Part shown: piece after piece, positions 35,914-43,953 of the stretch
Numbering within the stretch: position 1 is the first letter of the stretch
How the letters are laid out: every line of letters starts with the position of its first letter
Source: CANLDA01 sp964021645
GTDB taxonomy: Bacteria > Pseudomonadota > Alphaproteobacteria > Rhodobacterales > Rhodobacteraceae
Length of the DNA stretch: 64,000 bases
Assembly (NCBI GenBank): GCA_964021645.1
Contig: CAXIAD010000004.1
Coordinates: forward strand, 34,040 to 98,039
Reading direction: 5' to 3'
Notes under the pieces: model-generated
What the model was told of the DNA's origin: nothing
Databases searched by the model: none
Seen by the model: only the letters and a program-made list of their open reading frames with translations
Position numbers and translations under genes: made by a program

Positions 35914-36777
35914 TTACTCAGCGGCCAGCGCACTTTGGTCGGAAATTCCAATGTCGATGATGTCACTGACCACCTTGCTCATGACAGATTGAAACTCTGC
36001 AAAGCTCGACAAAGGTTTGATCAGAGTTTCATCCATGTATAACGACCGATCAATTTCAATCTGAATGGCGTGTTGCCGACGCGAGGGGCGGCCATAGTGC
36101 TGTGTGACATAGGCACCAGCAAAAGGCATATTCCGGGTAACGACAAATCCTGCACCGACAAAGGCCGCCTCAACCTTATCAACGATATCCTGCGCCGCCG
36201 CGCCACCGTATCGATCACCCAACACGATTTCGGGCCGTCGGCTTCCTTGCTGTGAAACACCGTCCATCGCTTCGTGCGGCATTGAGTGGCAATCAATTAG
36301 AATCGCTTCGCCAAATTCTTCACGCGCATCTGCTAACAATTGCCCCAATCGGTCATGATAGGGTTGCCAATATTTCGCAATGCGTCGCTCGGCCTCGGCG
36401 TATGGCAGCTTGCCCTGATAAATTGCCCGACCATTGGCAACAACACGCGGTATAACCCCAAGCCCTGACGCCACACGCGGGTTGTGCTTGTTTGGTGCCG
36501 CCCCCTCAATGATCGCTGAATCCAACTCTGCTGCCCCGCGGTTCATATCAATAAAGGCACGGGGTGCCCCCGCTAATAACAGCGGAGATCCCAAATCGGG
36601 CGCTTCAGAAAACAAGCGATCAACAAACGCATCTTCCGAACTGCGAATCGTGTGCCCATCCAATACGGATTTTCGGATGAACCAATCGGGATAATCCCTG
36701 CCGCTATGGGGCGATGCAAACACAACAGATGAGCGCAGAACGCTTGGTCGTATTACGGAATAGGCATGCTTTGGCAT
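35914..36777 (-). CDS. N-formylglutamate amidohydrolase family protein
   Basis: 287 residues. The family motifs are present: VVFASPHSGRDYP, a zinc ligand in EDAFVDRLF, AFIDMNRG, ILIDCHSMPH and ITQHYGRP-like VTQHYGRPSRRQHAIQIEIDRSLYMDE. The characterised member is HutG (N-formylglutamate to glutamate plus formate, histidine degradation). No other hut gene is in view, so the substrate is not certain. Confidence 0.88.
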   Translation of the reverse strand: MPKHAYSVIRPSVLRSSVVFASPHSGRDYPDWFIRKSVLDGHTIRSSEDAFVDRLFSEAPDLGSPLLLAGAPRAFIDMNRGAAELDSAIIEGAAPNKHNPRVASGLGVIPRVVANGRAIYQGKLPYAEAERRIAKYWQPYHDRLGQLLADAREEFGEAILIDCHSMPHEAMDGVSQQGSRRPEIVLGDRYGGAAAQDIVDKVEAAFVGAGFVVTRNMPFAGAYVTQHYGRPSRRQHAIQIEIDRSLYMDETLIKPLSSFAEFQSVMSKVVSDIIDIGISDQSALAAE

Positions 36778-36830
36778 CGTCGCTCCTTCAAGTTAAATCA
36801 TAGACTGAAAAAGATATGCATCAAAAGCCC

Positions 36831-36859
36831 TTGAACCCCGTAGCGACTCCTTTTATAGA
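36831..36859 (+). promoter_or_regulatory. Promoter of the tRNA-Val gene
   Basis: TTGAAC (36831-36836), a 17-base spacer, TATAGA (36854-36859). Excellent match to a housekeeping sigma promoter; the transcript would start about 55 bases before the mature tRNA. Confidence 0.7.
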
Positions 36860-36869
36860 CCCGCTATCG

Positions 36870-36886
36870 GCACGGGAATTCCGTGC
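36870..36886 (+). other. Hairpin in the tRNA-Val leader
   Basis: GCACGG-GAATT-CCGTGC, followed three bases later by TTTTGTT. It falls between the predicted transcription start and the tRNA. It may be an attenuator-like terminator or a processing signal for the 5' leader. Confidence 0.45.
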
Positions 36887-36923
36887 TCCTTTTGTTAGGG
36901 GCATCGTTTCTGGCCGGTTTCAT

Positions 36924-36998
36924 GGGCGATTAGCTCAGCGGTAGAGCACTTCGTTGACATCGAAGGGGTCACAAGTTCGATCCTTGTATCGCCCACCA
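36924..36998 (+). tRNA. tRNA-Val (anticodon GAC)
   Basis: 75 nt with an encoded 3' CCA. The acceptor stem GGGCGAT/ATCGCCC is fully paired with discriminator A. The D arm (TAGCTCAGCGGTAGAGCA), anticodon stem CTTCG/CGAAG with loop TTGACAT (anticodon GAC), a short variable loop and T arm ACAAG-TTCGATC-CTTGT are complete. Confidence 0.97.
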
Positions 36999-37071
36999 TG
37001 ATTCATTGCCCCGTTCTTTGGGGTGCCCGTTAACTAGGCGCACACCGCGCCGCGATATGAGGAGAAGACCA

Positions 37072-37197
37072 ATGAAGGTCAAAAACTCGCTCCGCTCACT
37101 CAAGTCGCGTCATCGCGATTGCCGTGTGGTACGCCGTAAGGGCCGCGTTTATGTGATCAACAAGACGCAACCTCGCTTTAAGGCACGTCAGGGCTAA
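37072..37197 (+). CDS. rpmJ: 50S ribosomal protein L36 (cysteine-poor type)
   Basis: 41 residues, beginning MKVKNSLRSLKSRHRDC and ending RRFKARQG-like PRFKARQG. Only one cysteine (Cys17) is present, so this is the zinc-free type of L36, which in alphaproteobacteria is usually the sole copy. GAGGAG lies 8 bases before the ATG. Located just after tRNA-Val and followed by a perfect terminator. Confidence 0.97.
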   Translation: MKVKNSLRSLKSRHRDCRVVRRKGRVYVINKTQPRFKARQG

Positions 37198-37223
37198 TCC
37201 CCTCGAGTGTTGAAAAGATTTAG

Positions 37224-37250
37224 GGCCGCTCTTCTGAGCGGCCTTTCTTT
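37224..37250 (+). terminator. Terminator after rpmJ
   Basis: GGCCGCTC (37224-37231), loop TTCT, GAGCGGCC (37236-37243), then TTTCTTTG. Perfect 8-bp stem. The 175 bases that follow, up to the end of the next gene, hold nothing I recognise. Confidence 0.9.
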
Positions 37251-37425
37251 GTTTGCCTTGTGCAAAATTGGACAAAGACTCTGCATTCAGATGCAGGCCA
37301 TCACAATTGGTGGCCAAAAGCCCGGCCAAATGTGACACGCATATGCGCGTTTATTCAAAAATTAAGGAAATATTCCAGCCTTGGGGGCGATCAAGCTGCG
37401 ATCGCACACCCCAAAACAGTTTTGC

Positions 37426-38667
37426 TCAGTCGTATTTACGCTGATCTTCGATGACCAAACCGTCATTCGGCAAGCTACCGGGCGTGACAAGCTCGATTCG
37501 CCCCTTAAGCTTAAGTACATCCGCAATAGAGGCCGCATAGGCATCGCTGTGCGTACCTTCTGTTTCCAACTGAACAGTCATGACGTCCATTTCACCATCC
37601 CGGCTCGCGATGATGCGCGCTTTGGTGATTTCATCATGCTTTTCAACCAAGGCCGCAACCTGCTCAGGGCGAACAAACATGCCCTTGATCTTGGCAGTTT
37701 GATCAGCGCGACCCATCCACCCTTTGATACGCATATTTGTGCGCCCGCAGGGGCTTTCGCCCGCCATTACGGCAGACATGTCTCCGGTTGCGAATCGAAT
37801 CAGAGGGTAATCTGGGTTCAATGAGGTAACCACAACCTCCCCAACATCACCCGGTGCGACCGGATTGCCGGTTCCAGGCGTGACTATTTCGACGATGACG
37901 TGTTCATCCACAATCATGCCTTCCATAGCGCTGCTTTCATAGGCGATGTTGCCTAGATCGGCCGTCGCATAAGACTGCAAGCATGTGATCCCGCGGTCAG
38001 CATATTCCTGACGCAACGAAGGAAACAACGCCCCTCCGCCCACAGCAGCCTTGGAGATCCGCAAAGAGACCCCCATTTCCAGCGCCTTATCCAGGATCAC
38101 TTTTAGGTAATCTGGCGTACCGGCATAGGCGGTCACACCAATGCTTGCAGCTGCCTGAACTTGCAATTCAGTTTGCCCCGTACCCGCAGGAAGAACCGTG
38201 GCTCCCACCGCTCGGGCACCGTTCTCAAAAATCATTCCTGCTGGCGTCAAATGGTAGCCAAAGCAGTTTTGAACGATGTCATCTGCTCCAATGCCGCAAG
38301 CATGCAGAAAGCGCCCCATGCGCCACCAATCGTGCCCATTTCCACCGGGCTCGTAGATCGGACCGGGTGATTGGAAAATATGGGCGAAATCAGACACGGG
38401 GATATAGTTGAAACCCCCAAGCGGCGGCATTGCTGCTTGCGCTTTGCCTAGGTCAGATTTGCGCAAAACCGGCAGCCTTGCCAAGGCGGACATATCGTTG
38501 ATTTTGGCGCAATCAATCCCCGCTAACGACTGTGCGTAACCGGGCAAAGATTGGGCGCGGGCGACTTGGGCGGAAAGAGAGGCCGCCAAACTTGTTGCGC
38601 GCGCATCGGCACTCCGCGTTTCAAGATCGTCAAAATGTGATGTCTTCTGCATGGTTTTATCCTGCAT
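37426..38667 (-). CDS. Phenylacetate-CoA ligase-like adenylate-forming enzyme
   Basis: 413 residues. It resembles the PaaK branch of AMP-forming ligases: IFQSPGPIYEPGGNGHDWWR stands where the phosphate loop usually is, then SYATADLGNIAYES (adenine site), GEVVVTSLNPDYPLIRFATGD, the hinge GRADQTAKIKGMFVRPEQ and a C-terminal AMP-binding domain. The P-loop is poor in Ser/Thr/Gly repeats compared with PaaK. It likely activates a carboxylic acid as CoA thioester. An alternative ATG at 38652 has AGGA 8 bases upstream. Last gene of the seven-gene transporter operon. Confidence 0.82.
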   Translation of the reverse strand: MQDKTMQKTSHFDDLETRSADARATSLAASLSAQVARAQSLPGYAQSLAGIDCAKINDMSALARLPVLRKSDLGKAQAAMPPLGGFNYIPVSDFAHIFQSPGPIYEPGGNGHDWWRMGRFLHACGIGADDIVQNCFGYHLTPAGMIFENGARAVGATVLPAGTGQTELQVQAAASIGVTAYAGTPDYLKVILDKALEMGVSLRISKAAVGGGALFPSLRQEYADRGITCLQSYATADLGNIAYESSAMEGMIVDEHVIVEIVTPGTGNPVAPGDVGEVVVTSLNPDYPLIRFATGDMSAVMAGESPCGRTNMRIKGWMGRADQTAKIKGMFVRPEQVAALVEKHDEITKARIIASRDGEMDVMTVQLETEGTHSDAYAASIADVLKLKGRIELVTPGSLPNDGLVIEDQRKYD

Positions 38668-38740
38668 TGTTTTGCTTCAGGAGCCTGACGTAACTGTCAT
38701 CGCGTATTTGGTAGATCTATCAGCGGTAGCTGCAGCCATT

Positions 38741-39565
38741 TTAGCTCAGCCAGCGCTTGCGGCGACGATAAGAGCGCACGTCACGGAATGATCTACGACC
38801 TTCATCTGACATACCTAGATAGAATTCCTTCACATCCGGGTTCTCACGAAGCTCATTCGCAGGGCCATCCATAACAACGCGACCTGATTCCAGAATGTAT
38901 CCGTAATGTGCGTAGCGCAGCGCGACGTTGGTGTTTTGCTCAGCCAATAGGAACGTAACACCCTCGTTTTCATTGATAGATTTAACAATCTGGAAAATCT
39001 GTTCAACCAACTGCGGAGCCAATCCCATTGATGGTTCGTCCAACAGGATCGTCTCAGGGCGACTCATCAAGGCGCGTCCGACAGCAACCATTTGCTGCTC
39101 GCCACCAGATGTATAACCGGCCTGGGACTTACGACGCTCTTTAAGGCGTGGAAAGTATGTATAAACCATTTCAAGGTCTTGGGCGATTTCGGCACGACTT
39201 GATCCGCGCGTATAAGCGCCGGTCATTAGGTTTTCTTCGACGGTAAGGTGCTCAAAACAATGACGCCCTTCCATCACCTGAATAACGCCCCGTTTTACCA
39301 ACGCAGCCGGATCCAGATCTTGTACGCGATCTCCGCGATACATGATCGACCCTTTGGTGACTTCGCCGCGTTCAGAATGCAGTAGATTGGAGATAGCTTT
39401 CAACGTCGTTGTTTTGCCAGCTCCGTTGCCACCCAATAGGGCAGTAATGCCGCCTTTGGGGACGTTTAGGCTTACACCCTTTAGCACGAGGATCACGTGG
39501 TTATAGATCACCTCGATATTGTTGACCTCCAACAGGGTCTGTTCTGTGTGACCAGCGTCCAACAT
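38741..39565 (-). CDS. livF: LivF-type ABC transporter ATP-binding protein
   Basis: 274 residues. Walker A LGGNGAGKTTT, VMEGRHCFEHLTVEENL, signature TSGGEQQMVAVGRAL, Walker B TILLDEPSMGLAP and switch histidine-region LLAEQN. The order of motifs and the LLAEQN segment fit the LivF subfamily of branched-chain amino acid-type importers. A C-terminal basic tail (RSYRRRKRWLS) extends past the usual family end. Confidence 0.93.
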   Translation of the reverse strand: MLDAGHTEQTLLEVNNIEVIYNHVILVLKGVSLNVPKGGITALLGGNGAGKTTTLKAISNLLHSERGEVTKGSIMYRGDRVQDLDPAALVKRGVIQVMEGRHCFEHLTVEENLMTGAYTRGSSRAEIAQDLEMVYTYFPRLKERRKSQAGYTSGGEQQMVAVGRALMSRPETILLDEPSMGLAPQLVEQIFQIVKSINENEGVTFLLAEQNTNVALRYAHYGYILESGRVVMDGPANELRENPDVKEFYLGMSDEGRRSFRDVRSYRRRKRWLS

Positions 39566-39594
39566 GTGCTTTGACTTTCTATTCGATTGAAGGT

Positions 39595-39625
39595 TCCTCC
39601 GGCCAAACGTCGCTTGGCCGGAGGA
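39595..39625. other. Perfect 12-bp hairpin between livK and livF
   Basis: TCCTCCGGCCAA (39595-39606), loop ACGTCGC, TTGGCCGGAGGA (39614-39625). On the minus-strand transcript it follows the binding-protein gene and has no T-run, so it should protect or partly end the livK message rather than fully stop transcription. Confidence 0.75.
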
Positions 39626-39635
39626 TGATCAATGT

Positions 39636-40919
39636 TTACTTACAGGCTGATGGCAGTTTGTTTTCAGCGGCATATGCTGCTGAATCCGCTGCTACCAGTG
39701 GTTCGATGACAGACATGTCTGAGTCACCAAAGTCGGAAATCAAAGACCAAGTCTTCGCAGTTGCATCCCACTGTGCCACGGCACCTGTGCCAGGACCGCC
39801 GTGATTTTCGCATGACACTTTGAAGCTAGGGCCAAAGTTCGGCATGCCCAGAGCAACCATACGCTCTTCGGTGATTTCCAGAGCTTCCATGCCATCACGC
39901 ATCATTGCTGCATTGATGTCTGCTGTGCCGTGGATTTTCTGTGCTGTCGCTGCTGCCTCGGCTGCAAGCATCGCTGCATACAAACCACGGTTATACAGAG
40001 CAGTACCGATCTGATCACCAGCGCCGGCAGCATTGCCCGCTTCAACAACATACTTCTGGATGTCGTCAAATACTGGGAAGTCATCACCAACATTGTGGAA
40101 AGTCACAGCTTTATAGCCGTTTGCAGCATCGCCTGCTGGCAAAACGTCATTTTCAGAGCCGGACCACCAAACGCCAATGAAGTTTTCCATTGGGAAACGG
40201 ATGTTTGCCGCTTCTTGAATGGCAACTTGGTTCATTACGCCCCAGCCCCACATGGTCACATAGTCAGGACGCTCACGACGGATTTGCAGCCACTGTGATT
40301 TTTGTTCCTGACCTGGGTGATCCACGGGGATCAGGCTCAGCTCAAAACCGTGCTTTGCAGACAGTTCTTCCAACGTGCGGATAGGCTCTTTGCCATAAGC
40401 AGAGTTGTGATAAACCAGAGCGATTTTCTTGCCCTTGATGTCACCGCCGTTAAGGCTCAGCAGGTGGTTAACCACCAAAGATGCGCCATTCCAGTAGTTT
40501 GCTGGATAGTTGAATGTGTGGCTGAATACATCGCCGTTGGCTGCAGACGTACGGCCATAGCCCATCGTGTGCATTGGAATGCCATCTGCCATTGTTTTTG
40601 GGATCAGCTGATATGTGATACCTGTGGACAGTGGTTGATAAACCAGTGCGCCTTCGCCTTTGGTGGCTTCGTAGCACTCAACACCTTTTTCAGTGTTATA
40701 GCCGGTTTCACATTCCAACAGCTTGGTCATAACGCCACCAATGCCGCCGTCGCGTGCGTTCAGCAGGGTCATGTAATCTGCATAGCCGTCAGCGAATGGA
40801 ATGCCGCCCGCCGCATAAGGACCAGTACGGTAGCTCAGCGAAGGGAACACAAGGTCCGCCATTACTGGCGCCGCGGCCATTACGGCTCCAAGAGCCATTG
40901 TTGCTAGTTTAATCTTCAT
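39636..40919 (-). CDS. livK: ABC transporter periplasmic substrate-binding protein (LivK/HAAT type)
   Basis: 427 residues with an N-terminal signal peptide (cleavage after VMA near residue 21). The Peripla_BP_6 fold is visible: LVFPSLSYRTGPYAAGGIPFADGYADYMTLLNARDGGIGG, the DIKGKKIALVYHNSAYGKEP hinge region and ALYNRGLYAAMLAAEAAATAQ. It is longer than LivK (about 370 residues). The ligand is unknown; the two acyl-CoA ligases in the operon suggest a carboxylic acid rather than an amino acid. Confidence 0.9.
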   Translation of the reverse strand: MKIKLATMALGAVMAAAPVMADLVFPSLSYRTGPYAAGGIPFADGYADYMTLLNARDGGIGGVMTKLLECETGYNTEKGVECYEATKGEGALVYQPLSTGITYQLIPKTMADGIPMHTMGYGRTSAANGDVFSHTFNYPANYWNGASLVVNHLLSLNGGDIKGKKIALVYHNSAYGKEPIRTLEELSAKHGFELSLIPVDHPGQEQKSQWLQIRRERPDYVTMWGWGVMNQVAIQEAANIRFPMENFIGVWWSGSENDVLPAGDAANGYKAVTFHNVGDDFPVFDDIQKYVVEAGNAAGAGDQIGTALYNRGLYAAMLAAEAAATAQKIHGTADINAAMMRDGMEALEITEERMVALGMPNFGPSFKVSCENHGGPGTGAVAQWDATAKTWSLISDFGDSDMSVIEPLVAADSAAYAAENKLPSACK

Positions 40920-40953
40920 CGGGTTTTTCCTCCCATGGTTATGTCCGATGTGC

Positions 40954-40969
40954 GGGGCATTGATGCCCC
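40954..40969. other. Short hairpin between livM and livK
   Basis: GGGGCA-TTGA-TGCCCC, a perfect 6-bp stem in the 74-base gap before the binding-protein gene. Together with the dyad at 39595-39625 it brackets livK on the transcript. Confidence 0.5.
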
Positions 40970-40993
40970 CTTACTTTTGGATTTGGCCCCGCC

Positions 40994-42070
40994 TTAGTGC
41001 GGGAAGGGCCAGAGCCTCAGTTTTTCTTTTGCTACACGCCACAGTTGCGCCAACCCATGCGGCTCGGCGATAAGGAACGTGATGATCAGCGCGCCGATGA
41101 TCAAAAACTCAAAGTGCGCCGCCAAATCCGTTGGCCAGCCAAGAACGCCAACCAACAGGTTTTTGAGCAATACAGGCAGCAGAACCAAAAAGGCTGCACC
41201 GGCAAAGCTACCAAAAATTGATCCAAGGCCACCAATGATGATCATAAAGAGCACGAGGAATGATTTTTGAATGCTAAAGGCTTCGCCAACTTCGACGGCA
41301 CCCAAATAGACTGCAAAGAACAAGGCACCCGCGATTCCGATGAAAAACGAACTTACAGCAAACGCCGAGAGTTTTGCCTTCAACGGATCAACGCCGATGA
41401 TTTCCGCAGCGATATCCATATCCCGGATCGCCATCCATTTGCGACCAATAGAGCCCCGCGTCAGATTGCGCGCAATCACCGCACAAAAGGCCAAGATCAC
41501 TAGGCAGAATAGATATGTCGCCCATGCTTGTGTTTGTGCACCCGTTACGGCTTGACCAAAGATTGTGCGCTCAGGAGCGTTGATTTGGCCCGAAGCAGAG
41601 TAGTTGTAAAACCACGGCACCCGGTTGAACAACCACACGAGGAAAAACTGCGCAGCAAGGGTCGCAACAGCGAGGTAAAACCCTTTAATCCGCAGCGATG
41701 GCAACCCAAACAAAACCCCAACGCAGGCAGTGACACCACCAGCAAGCAGAACATGAAACAGAATGTTCACCTCGGGAAAGCTGGTCATCAACTTATAGCA
41801 GGCATAGGCCCCTACAGCCATGAATCCGCCCGTACCCAGGCTTACCTGACCACAATAGCCGACCAGAATGTTCAGGCCGATTGCCGCGATGGAGTAAATC
41901 AGGAACGGCAGAAAGATCGCGTTAACCCAATAATCGTTGATCAATAACGGCACTGCGGCAAAGGCAAACAGCAATACAAAATAGTACCGGTAACGATCGA
42001 ACTTGATCGGAAAGGTTTGGCTGTCGGCGGCATAGGACGTCTTGTAATCGCCCGCTTCACGATAAAACAT
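40994..42070 (-). CDS. livM: LivM-type ABC transporter permease
   Basis: 358 residues, about nine membrane helices. Family motif: IAAIGLNILVGYCGQVSLGTGGFMAVGAY near residue 60 and GLGSIFGSFAGAAFLVLLPVLL near residue 300. A polar N-terminal segment of about 25 residues precedes the first helix. Separated from livH by 3 bases. Confidence 0.93.
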   Translation of the reverse strand: MFYREAGDYKTSYAADSQTFPIKFDRYRYYFVLLFAFAAVPLLINDYWVNAIFLPFLIYSIAAIGLNILVGYCGQVSLGTGGFMAVGAYACYKLMTSFPEVNILFHVLLAGGVTACVGVLFGLPSLRIKGFYLAVATLAAQFFLVWLFNRVPWFYNYSASGQINAPERTIFGQAVTGAQTQAWATYLFCLVILAFCAVIARNLTRGSIGRKWMAIRDMDIAAEIIGVDPLKAKLSAFAVSSFFIGIAGALFFAVYLGAVEVGEAFSIQKSFLVLFMIIIGGLGSIFGSFAGAAFLVLLPVLLKNLLVGVLGWPTDLAAHFEFLIIGALIITFLIAEPHGLAQLWRVAKEKLRLWPFPH

Positions 42071-42073
42071 CTA

Positions 42074-43075
42074 TTATACCCTCTCGATGATTTTCTCGCC
42101 AAACAGACCCTGTGGCCGGAAGACGAGGAACAACAATGCCAAAACATAGGCAAACCAGTTTTCGGTAGCACCACCGACCATTGGGCCGATAGAGAATTCA
42201 AACAGTTTTTCGCCGACGCCGATGATCAAACCACCGACAATCGCCCCTGGAATTGAGGTAAACCCACCCAGCATCAATACCGGCAAAGCTTTCAGTGCGA
42301 TCAGGCTCAGAGAGAACTGAACACCTGATTTTGTACCCCAAACGATACCAGCAACAAGGGCGACAAACCCTGCGACAGACCAAACCATAACCCAGATGAA
42401 GTTTAGCGAAATACCAACCGATAGGGCTGCCTGGTGGTCATCTGCAACCGCCCGCATGGCGCGGCCTTGCTTGGTGTATTGGCTGAACAAAACCAGCACG
42501 ACCACCAGAACTATTGCAATCACAGTCGCGACCAAATCCAGCTTATCTAGGAAAAACCCAAAGAAGTTTTCGTTACCCAGGCCCATCCATTGGGTGTTCT
42601 CTTCGATCCAGAAGCTCCCACCTTGTGGCAGGCCAACACTCATCTTCTTGATTTCAGAGCCCCACATCAGATCGCCAAATCCCTCTAGGAAATAGGCAAG
42701 ACCGATGGTGGCCATAAACAAGATGATAGGCTCTTGGTTCACCAGGTGGCGGAACACAAATTTCTGCACACAAAAGGCAAGCAGCACCATAATGGCCATT
42801 GTTAGCAGGATCGCCAAAACCGCGGGAACATGCCAGCCAAAGTGATGCAAATCAGTGCCAAGTGCGGCGTTGATAAGATGCGCAAAAGGCACTTGGCCCT
42901 GCATGATACCGACCAAAGTCAGCGCCGAGAAAAGCGCCATAACGCCTTGGGCATAGTTGAAAATGCCCGACGCCTTGTAGATCAATACAAAACCCAACGC
43001 GACAAGAGCATAAAGAACCCCCGCCATCAGGCCGTTCATAAGCACCTCAATGCCAAAGATGATATTGTCAGACAT
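42074..43075 (-). CDS. livH: LivH-type ABC transporter permease
   Basis: 333 residues with about eight membrane helices. ALVALGFVLIYKASGIFNYAQGVMALFSA near the N-terminus and GKAMRAVADDHQAALSVGIS-like QGRAMRAVADDHQAALSVGI carry the family EAA-type cytoplasmic loop. GGFTSIPGAIVGGLIIGVGEKL follows. Slightly longer than E. coli LivH (308). Confidence 0.93.
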   Translation of the reverse strand: MSDNIIFGIEVLMNGLMAGVLYALVALGFVLIYKASGIFNYAQGVMALFSALTLVGIMQGQVPFAHLINAALGTDLHHFGWHVPAVLAILLTMAIMVLLAFCVQKFVFRHLVNQEPIILFMATIGLAYFLEGFGDLMWGSEIKKMSVGLPQGGSFWIEENTQWMGLGNENFFGFFLDKLDLVATVIAIVLVVVLVLFSQYTKQGRAMRAVADDHQAALSVGISLNFIWVMVWSVAGFVALVAGIVWGTKSGVQFSLSLIALKALPVLMLGGFTSIPGAIVGGLIIGVGEKLFEFSIGPMVGGATENWFAYVLALLFLVFRPQGLFGEKIIERV

Positions 43076-43131
43076 TCTGCGCCTCCCCGTGATGTTTCCG
43101 GTGACGCATGCACCCGATTTCAGTGATGGAC

Positions 43132-43953
43132 TTAGTCATGAGCGACCCCCAGATAGGCGTCGATCACCGCCTGATTATTGATGACTTCGTCAGGCGTGCC
43201 ATCCCCGATTTTCTTACCGTAATCCATCACAACAACGCGGTCTGATAGATCCATGACCACGCCCATGTCGTGTTCAATCAAGGCAATAGTCGTGCCAAAC
43301 TCGTCGTTCGCATCTAGAATAAAGCGGCTCATGTCCTCTTTTTCTTCGACGTTCATGCCGGCCATTGGCTCATCAAGCAGCAAAATCGAAGGTTCCGCAG
43401 CAAGTGCGCGTGCCAATTCGACCCGTTTCTTCAATCCATATGGCAACCGCGAAACCGGAGTTTTGCGAATGTGCTGGATTTCAAGAAAATCAATGATCCG
43501 TTCGACGGCTTCGCGGTTGGCCATTTCTTCGGCCTCGGCTTTGCCCTTCCAGATCGCTTGTGCAAACAACCCTGTTTTCATCTGGCGAATACGTCCGGTC
43601 ATGACGTTGTCTAGAACCGACATCCCCTCAAACAAGGCGATGTTTTGGAATGTGCGTGCGATGCCCTGACGTGCAACCTCATAGGGTTTCATCTGCGGAC
43701 GTTTTTTACCCTTATACCAAACTTCACCTTCCTGAGGGACGTAGAACCCTGAAATGACGTTCAGCATAGATGATTTACCGGCCCCGTTAGGCCCGATAAT
43801 CGCGCGAATCTCACCTTCACGAATATCAAAACTAATATCAGTGATCGCTTTAACGCCGCCAAACCGTAGGGTAATATTGCGCATTTCCATCACAGTGGGG
43901 CCAATAGTGCGACCATCCGCTGTGACATAGCTGTCTGTGCTCACATCATTCAT
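43132..43953 (-). CDS. livG: LivG-type ABC transporter ATP-binding protein
   Basis: 273 residues. Walker A GPNGAGKSSML, Q-loop RTFQNIALFEGMSVLDNV, a signature replaced by RLPYGLKKRVELARAL (typical LivG form, LPYGxQR), Walker B ILLLDEPMAGMN and ALIEHDMGVVM. The start overlaps the long-chain ligase stop by 4 bases, coupling it to that gene. Confidence 0.93.
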   Translation of the reverse strand: MNDVSTDSYVTADGRTIGPTVMEMRNITLRFGGVKAITDISFDIREGEIRAIIGPNGAGKSSMLNVISGFYVPQEGEVWYKGKKRPQMKPYEVARQGIARTFQNIALFEGMSVLDNVMTGRIRQMKTGLFAQAIWKGKAEAEEMANREAVERIIDFLEIQHIRKTPVSRLPYGLKKRVELARALAAEPSILLLDEPMAGMNVEEKEDMSRFILDANDEFGTTIALIEHDMGVVMDLSDRVVVMDYGKKIGDGTPDEVINNQAVIDAYLGVAHD

